This document shows, piece after piece, positions 12,201 through 22,355 of a stretch of DNA of 64,000 nt. The position numbers and the translations under genes were made by a program. The stretch's first letter is position 1, and each line of letters opens with the position of its first letter. The stretch comes from Pelodera strongyloides (lineage: Eukaryota; Nematoda; Chromadorea; Rhabditida; Rhabditidae), in assembly GCA_036852015.1 (NCBI GenBank), contig JAANDG010001203.1, positions 1 through 64,000 of the forward strand, read 5' to 3'. The notes under the pieces were generated by a model. It did no database searches, was not told the origin of the DNA, and saw nothing but the letters and a program-made list of their open reading frames with translations.

Positions 12201-13892
12201 GGTAATGATTTGAATATTTTATGGTTATTGTTTTATTTATTTATTCATTTTGCGTGTAATTTCTCATAACCATGGATTTCGTTTGCCTTTACTTGTTCGG
12301 TTTTCTTCCTTTTCACTAACATTTTTGTATTTTAGTTTATTGATTAAAACGTATGTAGTTCTGCATGCTCAGTTTTGGTTGACATACTCTTGTTCAACAT
12401 ATTGTAATCAACTTAGAGCGGTATAACATCCTGTGTTTGAAAACTTTCTGGATGCAGTATTCCCATAGAGTTTATGCTAACACTGCTCGAAAACTGCGCG
12501 ATTTTTAGACTTGTTATATCCATTTGCATACAACAGATCAACAGATGGGAATCCAGATAATAATAACGGTTTATTGGTTAACAATCATGCAAAGAATGAA
12601 CGGGTTTCACAAGCAGGCCGTTATTTCGCTTGAAGAGATAATTATAAAGGAGGGAGCTTCCGCGTGGAGGTGCCAGACGATAATTAGATATTCCGTATTC
12701 AGATGCGCAAGAAAACCGAACTGGTGGCAAAAGCACGTCGAAATACGGTACTACTTGTCTCCATGGTGAGTTGGTATCTTTCTTACTTATCATAATATTA
12801 TCTTATTTTACTTCTTACGCTCGGTGAATCTCTCGCGCGATAGACGGTACCATATTTCCAATTTCTACAGTCTACATGTCACGTATAGTTAAAGCGAAAT
12901 GCTAGCCTCCTTGGAAAATTTGCATATGATAAGCAAATCCTATGTATCCTAGGCTAATTTTGTACGATTGCCGTGGACGATCGTACAAAATTAGCACAGG
13001 ATACATAGGATTTGCTTATCATATGCAAATTTTTCAAAGGGGCTAGCATTTCGCTTTAACTCAGGTATGCTTACCATTAGATAGTATGCAAGATTACTTA
13101 TATCTCACCACTTTCAATAGTTTACTTTGTTTCGAGTTTTCGATTCGAGACGTCACAACCCCATCCATTTGATGACAACGCCACAAAAGTTGCTACTCCA
13201 TAAGTCCATGCTGCTGTCGAAAACTGCCACAAAAGTTTATATTTGAGGAAATGTTCCAATTAATATCTATTTAGGTAGTGCTGTTCGGCGTTGCCTGGCT
13301 TCCACACAATCTGGTGTCAATGTTGGTTGATATAAAAGAAGACATCGCTTTTGATAGAAATGATGTCGATTGGATTTATCTTATAAACTTGATAACACAC
13401 AGGTGAGGAGGGAGCCTTTCTAGGCGAAAGGGCTAATATTATATATTAAAAAGTATATAAATGTTTATTGAAGCGTAACGTTGATAAAAGCCAATGTGGT
13501 AGGCTCTAATAAAACCATGTTCCACAATATCAACGGATAAACCCGTTTGGTACATTTTAAACTGAGCAGCCCATTCGGCGGCCTTCTCGTGACCAATTTT
13601 TCTTGAAAACTCTGGTCGCCAACTGTCCAGTGACCGTTGGCAGGCTACCGAGGTTTTCCTATGGTCTGGCAAGTATTCCGTTTCCTGTGTACGGGGAATA
13701 TTATTAAAATCATATATGTTCTATTTTAGTATCGCAATGGTCTCAATTGTGGCGAATCCAGTGCTCTATGGCCTTCTAAATCCGGAATTTGTGAATATTG
13801 TCAAGAAGACTTGCTCCGAGTGGAAAATTAGCATACGCAAGGTCTCTGCGAGAAGGCTTGAGGCCCAGAGTAGTAACAGCACTTTTCTTTAA
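9291..13892 (+). CDS. Neuropeptide receptor, class A GPCR (NPY/NPF-like)
   Basis: Eleven exons give about 386 residues: 9291-9464, 9980-10114, 10443-10538, 10817-10900, 11133-11201, 11462-11565, 11800-11893, 12151-12201, 12703-12765, 13275-13402, 13730-13892. All phases agree. Seven membrane segments can be followed: TM1 with [10 protein letters not shown]2 with [12 protein letters not shown]3 ending [10 protein letters not shown] (the DRY motif, about residues 120-122), TM4, a cysteine-bearing extracellular loop ([10 protein letters not shown]), TM5, a long third intracellular loop, TM6 with VAWLPHN and TM7 with NPVLYG (the NPxxY position). The loop and TM5 pattern resembles nematode NPR receptors of the NPY/NPF class, which sit in the plasma membrane and couple to G proteins; ligand and exact orthologue are unknown. 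The start is the first in-frame ATG before TM1, but an upstream exon joined at 9269 is possible. Exon 9 could instead start at 12688. Confidence 0.85.
9791..9964. mobile_element. Palindromic element in GPCR intron 1
   Basis: Ends are TTAACGCGGTATAACATCCG and CCGTTATATCGCTTTAA. The interior contains ATATGCAAATTAG and a GAGCTCGATTCGAACTCA stretch. It fills the 3' end of the intron, stopping 13 bases before the splice acceptor. Confidence 0.7.
10573..10731. mobile_element. Palindromic element in GPCR intron 3
   Basis: TTAAAGCGAAATACCGACCT at the left and ACCGGCGGTATTTCGCTTTAA (shown to family consensus) at the right, with GCTCATTTGCATAAGCTGCA in the middle. 159 bp, no open frame. Confidence 0.8.
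11944..12113. mobile_element. Palindromic element in GPCR intron 7
   Basis: Left end GCGGTAGAACATCTGGTTTT and right end AACCGGCTGTTAGACCGCTT are inverted copies; the inside has TATGCAAATGAGTATG. More diverged than the other intronic copies. Confidence 0.6.
12411..12639. mobile_element. Palindromic element in GPCR intron 8
   Basis: Left end GAGCGGTATAACATCCTGTG, right end CAGGCCGTTATTTCGCTTGA. The inner part has ATTTGCATACAACAG. It lies upstream of the exon 9 acceptor; a long open frame reading through it is not the receptor frame. Confidence 0.55.
12889..13059. mobile_element. Near-perfect hairpin element in GPCR intron 9
   Basis: 171 bp, with arms of about 75 bp running from TTAAAGCGAAATGCTAGCCT to its complement and enclosing a short GCCGTGGAC centre. 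Mismatches between arms are very few, suggesting a young insertion. A decayed relative with GAATTTTCTATGTATCCTAT sits near 39660-39735. Confidence 0.85.
13584..13692. repeat. Diverged ATTTGGTGACC repeat in GPCR intron 10
   Basis: Fragments TCGTGACCAATTTTTCTTGA, GGTCGCCAACTG and the tail TTCCGTTTCCTGTGTAC follow the order of the 2945-3205 repeat but with more changes. It occupies much of the last intron of the receptor gene. Confidence 0.45.
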
Positions 13893-14075
13893 AGCGGTAT
13901 GGTACCTGGTTTGTGACAAGTCTGCTGGGTAACCTCGTTGCATTTACCATTAGCTTCATTTTCCTGTAGTGCAAAATTCTGTTCCCTTCGACGCATTTCA
14001 CATAACGAAACACTAGCGAAATTTTCCTGAACATACCTTTCATTCACGAAACATGTGGTGTCATACTGCTTTGAA
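13889..14075. mobile_element. Inverted-repeat element overlapping the GPCR stop codon
   Basis: Begins TTAAAGCGGTATGGTACCTG and ends CATGTGGTGTCATACTGCTT before TGAA; the ends are imperfect inverted copies. The TAA of the receptor (13890-13892) is part of the first TTAA, so the element abuts the coding end and forms the start of the 3'UTR. Confidence 0.65.
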
Positions 14076-14404
14076 ATTTTTTGAATATCTACGTCCTTTA
14101 ATTACAAGGTGTCCAATACAAAAATACGGCATAAAACGGGTGAATCTCCAACGGGTGTTTCTTGCATTCTGTTCAAAATAAAAAAAATGTTTTTATTTGT
14201 GTTCATTGTTGGTACAGAAACAAACGAATACTCCGAATGCAATCAAAAAGTAAATATTTGTCAAGTGAATAGTATGGATTGATCAAAACACAGCAGCTCT
14301 GTTCATATATTTGAACATGAACCCCGGAGCCGCTAATTTATCGTGCGGTGTTCTATCGTTCTATGTTCTATGTATAATTTGGAATATATAGTCTTTTGAA
14401 GCAG

Positions 14405-15490
14405 ATTAAAGCGCTATAACGACCGGTTTTCGAAATGTTTGTTGGATGACTGCATTCTCATGTGTTGTACGTAAGAAAGTTAGGGAAAAATCGCTCTCTT
14501 ACTTTGTCGTTATCTCAACATCTTTATCAGTCTTTAGCTCTCTTTGCCTATAGCGCTATTTTCCTGCCAGCTACAGTGTACCAACTGACAAATACAACGG
14601 AGCTTCCGATCAAGTCTATCCAATATCATAAAACTACCAATACAAACTCTGGGATCCTTGATTTGGAAACTTTTTGTGCTGATTGTGATTTTTATTGGGT
14701 GAACAATACAGACCAAAAATAAAGTACCCCATCCCTTTAAAGGCTCAGGCCCACGAATAAAAAGCTTTTCCCAATTAATCCGTGTTAAAACGCCCGGATT
14801 ACTAAAACGTCGTTTTGCATAATATGCAAATTCGGGTATTAGCAAAAGAAGATCCACAACTAGCTACCGTAGTCAGCACACTAAATTAGACAAAAAAAGC
14901 CAACAACGGGTTTCTGTCTGGGGGTTCAACGGGTTCGTACCCCAAAAGTATGCGCAAACATTGATTAAATCAATATCAAGACGCATTTTACTATGCAACA
15001 CATTGAATTTTGGGTTCAAAACGCATTTTCAAGCTCAAATCACGGTTCATTTCTGAGGATCTTATTTTGCAAATTTCATCCCCAATTATGCATATTATGC
15101 AAAACGGTTTTCGCAGCCACGTTTTAGTAATCTGGGAGATTTATCACAGAAAAATTGGGAAACAATTTTTGCACGTGGAGCTGAGTGATCCTTAATTATG
15201 CTTAAAAAATCGCGCAGTATCACGCAGTTATTTGCATACAATGCCTGAAAATGTGGGACCAAATTCTTTGATTCGCTATCAACATCGTTTTCTTTGTTAA
15301 CTCTTGTGGAATTACAATCTATATACTGTTGGTGGAAATTATATCCAAGTATCTATATTATCTACTTTGATTTTTCTTTTTCATCGTCTCTCACGGCGTT
15401 GCGCTCTTTTTAATGAGTATAATAAATATTCAAATATTCAAATAGCGCGTCGAATATACGCCACAAAAAGCAGATGTTACACCGCTTTAA
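14405..15490. mobile_element. Composite nest of inverted-repeat elements
   Basis: The outer left end TTAAAGCGCTATAACGACCG is mirrored by GATGTTACACCGCTTTAAA at 15471-15489. Inside, 14740-14860 and 15036-15200 form a second inverted pair with words such as TGCATAATATGCAAA and AATTGGG. A gene-free interval; the internal open frames follow the repeats. Confidence 0.45.
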
Positions 15491-15499
15491 ATCTTTAAA

Positions 15500-16320
15500 G
15501 TGATCGCTAAGAAGAGAAAAAATAACATGGTTTAAGTCGTTTAAGTATTTAAACTTCTGCCCAAAGGTTCACGAACGAAATATAATAATGAAAGTACCAT
15601 AATTTCGTACTCAAGTTTGAGGGCATTTAGATTTTTGTGATTTAAAATTCTTTATTATGTTTAATTTTGCAGGACATTTTTGTCTAGCACAAATCGAGAA
15701 ACGTGTCATATTTGCACAATTGATGTCGTGAATTATCCGAAAAATGAATAAAACAAACAAAAAAATGGCTCGACACCCCCTCTCTATAGACAGCTGTAAC
15801 ACATAGCGGAAAATATTGGGCTCATGATTATGAATGCACTTTAGCTGATAAAAAAAGTTCCCTTTTCTTCTTATCTTAAATTGACTACGGTCTACGGTGC
15901 GATAGAACCGTAGTAAAAATTATTGCTTTATTTTGTAGTTATTGATTGATTCATTTATTAGTAAATGATTTAGTCGCTACGCGAATAAAATACATCGCAT
16001 TATTCGAATAAACAAGGGTTTGTTTGTTTGTTTTTGTATTTGTTGGTTTGTTTGTTTGTTTGTTTGTTTATTTGTTACGAGTCAGTCTCCGTCTTTCGTC
16101 CATGTTTTCATTAGTTATTCGAGCTCGGTCGCGTCGCTGTGCGACATGTCCTTGAATGTATGTACGTACTAAAATTATAACAAAATAAGTTACTTTAAAG
16201 GATAAGCTTTAGAAGCTTTAGACGCGCTTTTATAACTCTTATTATTACTGCAACGAAGATAATAAGGTTACGGTAGACTCGCAGTTCGTCATCGGTCGTA
16301 GTCAGCCTCTCTCTCTATCT

Positions 16321-16381
<61 letters not shown>

Positions 16382-17440
16382 GTTCTCTGTCCTCCCTTGG
16401 TATATTGTATCATACTCCCCTTCCGGCTTTCATTTCTTTACTTTTCAGTATCACACATACTGATTTTTTTTTAAGTAAAAATGCTCACTCATGCCCATAT
16501 TTACACATAAATAACCAATAAAATTTATAAAAAGATGCAAATGGCTCGTCTAACCACACAAACAAAGTCGTTCGCGTCACACATTTGAAGCTGCAGGTTG
16601 ACGAAGGTTGACGTGCAAAGTCCATTTGTCAAAGTGGCCAGAACACAACGGCGTGCAACTTTGTTCCACGCCGCTTGCACACTTCGACTTTGCCGCTTGC
16701 ACACCAAATTTCACGTTGTAGCTAAGTATCGAAGTGTAGATTTGGCGCCTTCGCAATTGCCTTACGTTCTTTGCATCAGCTGCATAAGAATGCTGGTCAA
16801 TTCGATGTGTTTCAAAAACCGGCCGGTATTTCGCTTTAACATCCGCTTTATCTTTCCGCAGGAACAATTCTGCAAGCGATTTTGATTCTGCAAATTGCCA
16901 CGTGCGATTACGTGCCACGGATCAGATGAAAAAAAACGTGGAACTCTGTAACGAGCTTTTAAAAGCTCATGCCACGTTTATACTTTAAAAAATTTCCCGT
17001 TCGGCTATTCTTCAGGTTGCTGGATGTATGCAGTATGCTTACGGGGCATGGTCATGGACCTTGACTCAATTGTTTGATTTTGTAGTCATTTATTGATTAT
17101 CAATAGTTGCTGGTCTATAAGCCTGTACTAGCTCAGCACCCTTAGCGATCCGGTTCAAGAGCTTGAGCAAGTCGGTGCTTTGCTCTACCAGTGACGAGGT
17201 CAAACTTGTACCAAAAAAAGTACGAGGACACAAAAATATTGTCGACGGAAAAGTTAAAGCTTACTTAGTGGACCAGTCTTACAGCTGCACGACGCACGTG
17301 TTATTTCTTCGTTTTCCACTTTTCGTTTTGTCCTGATGAAGAACTAATCCAGAACTAATACTAGAATTAATGAAGCCACTCGCTAACGCTTGATAACAAA
17401 TCAGTAAAGCGTACGGTTTATCGCCTTATGTAGTACATTT
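15500..17440. other. Gene-free interval
   Basis: No coding exon recognised. Contains a GTTT tetranucleotide run (16015-16077), a long TC run (16304-16386) and a half copy of the GCGAAATACCGG family at about 16775-16839. Confidence 0.55.
16304..16386. repeat. (TC)n microsatellite
   Basis: About 80 bases of TC units with a few interruptions. Confidence 0.95.
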
Positions 17441-17454
17441 GCACGTTGTGTTTC

Positions 17455-17621
17455 AGTGCGAGATACCGGCCGGTTGTGGACAATCGAATTCTTACGTATT
17501 TATGCTAATTTGCTCGAATTTAGCTCGATTTTTTATACTAATTTATGCTCATTTGCATAAGCTGCATGAGAATGCTAGTCTACTGGATGTGTTTCAAAAA
17601 CCGGCCGGTATTTCGCTTTAA
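17455..17621. mobile_element. GCGAAATACCGG-family short element
   Basis: Left end GTGCGAGATACCGGCCGGTT, right end ACCGGCCGGTATTTCGCTTT plus AA; GCTCATTTGCATAAGCTGCA in the middle. The left TTAA is lost. Confidence 0.7.
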
Positions 17622-18065
17622 TGGCTTCAGTGATTGCTTGCTATGAGAATGCAAAATATGCGTTTTGCTTCGAAGTATGGCCTATTGGAACAATACTAAT
17701 TTGATTATAATATGAAGTAGATGTAATCAATAAAGCGTACTTGTTATCGCCTTTTGTAGCACTTTTTTTTTGCAATGATCAAACAACATGCCGCCACCCT
17801 AATAAAGAATTCTGAACATACATTCTCTGTTTGTTCCTATTGAATAGCAAGAGATTATGGCAATTTTAAAAGAAGACATGTTCCAAATCGTTGACAACAT
17901 TGGTCCTATCTTCTATACTCACACTATATGGGACTTTTATATACACTCTAATAGCTCTTATATCCTCGAATATTCTCTCCCAAAATACCTATTCTCATGC
18001 GTCTTTACGTTGTTTTTTTCATAAGGGCTTATGAGATTGCTCGCATATAAGAATGCAAAATGCGC

Positions 18066-18192
18066 GTCTTGCTCCGAAGCTTGGCCTATCACTGGTAGGC
18101 CAAGCTTCGGAGCAAAACCACCGGTAGGCCTCTCCCATTTCCAATCTGGTAGGCCTACCAGAGGAGATTGGGAATGGCCTACCAAACTTCCT
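18066..18192. repeat. Two adjacent strong hairpins
   Basis: GCTCCGAAGCTTGGCCTA near 18070 pairs with its complement ending at about 18113. Directly after it, AGGCCTCTCCCATTTCCAAT pairs with AGATTGGGAATGGCCTACC around a TAGGCCTACC centre. AGGCC is the shared core of both. Function unknown. Confidence 0.7.
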
Positions 18193-19063
18193 CTCCCAGA
18201 GCGACGCGAGAATACGTGCTAATAAGTTATTTACCATGTGTTTTATTTCAATCTATTGATCTGACTACACTCTACAACGTCGGCGGTTACTAATACAAAA
18301 TATTTGTATTGGATTCCGATATGCAAGAGTAATGGCCGGAAATTAAAAAGAAGATCGGTAAATAAAAACGTCTTAGAATAAATCGTAAAAAAAACGTAAA
18401 AACGAATAAATTTGAAGATGGGTAATGTGTATCTGTATGTTGCATAAGTGCACATTGATAACTGGAAATTAGAAGGTGTGAAGTTTATTTTATAAGAAAC
18501 ATTTTCCACTACAGCAACAGTATTAAGACGAATTGTGAAAACAGAAAACAAATGTGAAATCAAATTTGTGCAATAATTTGTGTCATGACAGGATGTGGAT
18601 GTGTTATGCACTCGTCTGTGATATGTATATTTTATTCATTGTTAGCACTAGCAACGATACGACAATTTTGAATAAATCTTCGTTTCTTTTCCATTCTTTT
18701 TCTTTTTTTTTCCTATTTTATTCATAGAGCATTTGGACTTGCGGAGAATCTCAGTTATTGCACGTTTTTGTATGTGAGATATTCGTTTTATTTCGATATA
18801 ATTGTTCTGCTAACCATTCCAGATATAAATTTACTTAACGTCACTGGGGCTCTTAAATTTCTTATATCAAGGTATGAGATTTCATAAAAGTTACCGTGAA
18901 ACCGGCACTCAATAGCGGTAGAAAGTTATTCGGCGCAGAACGGTTCCACCAGCTGAAATTTCAGACTTTCGGTATACGAAATTCAGGAAAGCTTTGTCCC
19001 TAAGCTCAACGCTTCAAAGCGGAATTCTAATTATCGTTTCCAGATTTGGATAATTATTCCCCA

Positions 19064-22000
19064 ATGGCACCCCATGCAAAGAGCGGTGCCATTCAAGCTT
19101 TGAGGGCCCTTGCAATATCAGTGGTTCTTGGATTTCATCTCGATTCGTCTTTTATTCCAAATGGATTTCTCGGAGTTGATATGTAAGTGAAAGTCATAAA
19201 ACTGGGGCTATTGTGCGCCACAAGGACGCCAAAGCTGCGCGACCCTTTTCCTATATTCGCGCGCTGCTAGCGCGCTTGGGCCACCCTGCGCCACGCCTCT
19301 CCAAGACGCGCCTATTTTTGTAGCCGCGTACCGGCAACCTTTGATAATATTATTGTGAAAACATCATGGATGATGGTATGTTACCGAACAAGTTATAGAG
19401 TTTTTTTTTAGGTTTTTCGTGATTTCCGGTTTTCTAATGACAATGATTCTCACTCGTTCTGGTGTCACTACAAGTTCAACGAGGAATTTTTTCGAACGGC
19501 GAATTAAGAGGATTGTGCCTTTATATGCGTACGTTATCAGCTAATAATGATCATCATAGATTAATTAAATCGTCAACAGGAAATATTCATGCCTGTCATT
19601 TTCTGCCAATATGAGCATCAGAGGAGAAAAATTTCAGCGGAGCATAATATATCAGTTCTTCAGCCTAACAGTTGTGCTCGTTCTTTGTGCTGGGAAGATA
19701 TTACTAATTGCCAAAGACTACCGTATTCTACAGACCGATGCAGTCTGGGCTCTAGGTATTGGAAGTAATATGCAGAGTCTGTTTCATGTATATGACTACT
19801 TTGAAGAGGTATGGTTATGTTGCTTACTTTCATTATTCAGTGTAACAAAATCAGTACGTAAACTTTTGACAAATCTATTATCTTCAGGATTATGAGCTTT
19901 ATTCAAATGTCGTTCAGTCAGTGTTCAAAGTTTGCTTATGATATATATGTTCATATGGGTCCTTCGGGTTAAAGCGAAATACCGGGAGGGTGTACTCGAT
20001 GCGTTTCAAAAACCGACCGGTATTTCGCTTTAATTATCATACAATTTCAGTTGACCGCCTTCAAACTGCTCACTCACACATGGTCTCTGGCTGTCGAATT
20101 ACAGTATTATTTATTCGTTCCTTTACTAATGTTAATATTACTTCGATTACCATTTAAAACCAGAACCTTTGTGGCGTGTCTGGTACTCGCATTGTCCTGG
20201 TCGTTACAATATGTAAGGTTTTTGTCCTCACTGTCGGATTTCGTTGTTTTTTATTGGCGCGGCAATTGCTCGGGTGCTAGCTCACACGAATATATAAGAG
20301 ACTACACATGCAGACGGGTGTTAGTTCAGCTAGGATCTATATAGCCTAAAGAGATGATGTTCTGATATAAATACAAGATGTTAAAATAATATAATACCAG
20401 CAGCTAGAATAAGAAACATGATCATTATTTGACTACTGTCATTTATAACTGGGTAGGAATAATCCACTATGCGGCCGGATCCCCACTTTACGTATAGGAA
20501 AACCCTCAGATGTTGTTTTCCCTCGTAAGTAACTATATTTACTTATTCGCGAAAAAAATTTCAGAGCTTAGAGCCAAGTGTAGGCTTTGGTTTATTACCA
20601 TGCCGAGTTTGGCAATTTTTATGCGGATTAATTGCATATAATTTATCGCATAATGAGCAGAATGGAGACACAATACAAGAGATTAAAACAGGAAAGGTCG
20701 GTGCTCTCTTAGTCTTTTTCCCTCCATTTCTACAACGTTAAAATCATCCTTACATATACAAGAACCTTGGCAAGTAATCGTCCTAACTGCACCTGATGCC
20801 TAGGCAATTAAGGTAATTAAGGCAACTTATTAATTTTTATTAATAATTAAGGTGTACACTCGGCTAGAGCCTTCAGAACCCAATGCCTTCCTCCTTGATG
20901 ACGTCAGTGGAACAGACAGTGATACAGAGGAAAAGAAAGACGAGAAGGCAGAAACTATTGAAGAGGTTCCAGAGAAGAAAGCAGGTTCGACTATAGTACT
21001 TCACTCATTACTGTATTACATTACTTTCTACACTGTTCTTTTTTCATCATATAATTATTCATAATTAACAAAAAAAACGAATATTTGCTCTACCAAACCC
21101 ACAGGTTCGCCCTTTTATTCTTCATTTATTAAATACACTAAAAGGTGTGCATCCGACGATGAAAATTAAAAACGAACATATAAACGCAAACAGATACAGA
21201 TGACCGAGATGACTGGATTTGACATTCTGCATTTGGGATATTGTTGCAAAAGGAATAAAAGCTTATAACGTGGAATAACCTGTGAACGCACATAACCACT
21301 TTTCTTAGCGAATCGCAAAGATTGTACAATATTTTCAGTGTTTCTCCCCTCTCTTTTCACTCATATTTTCTTCATTCTATCCGTTGGCATTTCGTTTGTG
21401 AGCACGGGAAATGGGCAGGTGAGTAAACAAAAAATAAATGAAAAAAATTTGATGAAGCTGCAACTATGTTAGCCATGAAAGTATCCTTAGGCTTAGGCTT
21501 ATGCTTAGGCTTTGGCTTAGGCTTAGGCTTTGTCTCAGGCTCAGGCGTAGGCTTAGGCTTAGGGCTTGTTAATATTTGAAGCTGCAAACTATATTAGCCA
21601 TGAAACTAACTTTATTGTCCTGGAATGTATTTGGGTTAGGGCTTATTATGCTTGGACTTTCTCTCAGGCTCAGGCTCAGGCGTAGGCTTAGGCTTAGGGC
21701 TTGTTAATATTCGAAGCGCAAACTATGTTAATCATGAAACTAACTTTATTGTCCTGGAATGTGTTTGGGTTAGAGCAAGTAAGCATTATGAACATTTGAT
21801 CACTAAATGTATGTAAGCTCATATTGGCATTGACCATCATTACATCGATTTAAAACCAAAATTGCCCTTTTAGGCTGACAGAGCGATCGCCACAGTATTT
21901 GCCGGCTTGTTGATATATTTTTCAACATACGGTTGGTTCATTGTGTTTAATTTAATTGTGCTTACTTACAAGTAATAGTTAATGTCACTGGTGTACAAGC

Positions 22001-22317
22001 TAGTAAATCTAGCGTATACACTTATCAATGGTTCCCAAAACTCTGCATGCAGTAGAATGAGAAAAACCTACATTTTTTTACTTCAACGCAGAACTTATTA
22101 GCAGCTCGTTTAGGTCCGACAGTACTCCTTGACAAATGGTTACTACAGTATGTGGGCGATATCTCTTATATACTGTATCTCTCCCACTGGCCAATCATTG
22201 TGCTACTCAAATACATTTCTCCAGATGAGAAGTTGTCGACTCAAGGTAATTTTGTATTTATTTTTGTTTATTCTTGTCTGTTGGAAATATGGTAATGCTA
22301 ACAAGTGAACAGCTAAT

Positions 22318-22355
<38 letters not shown>

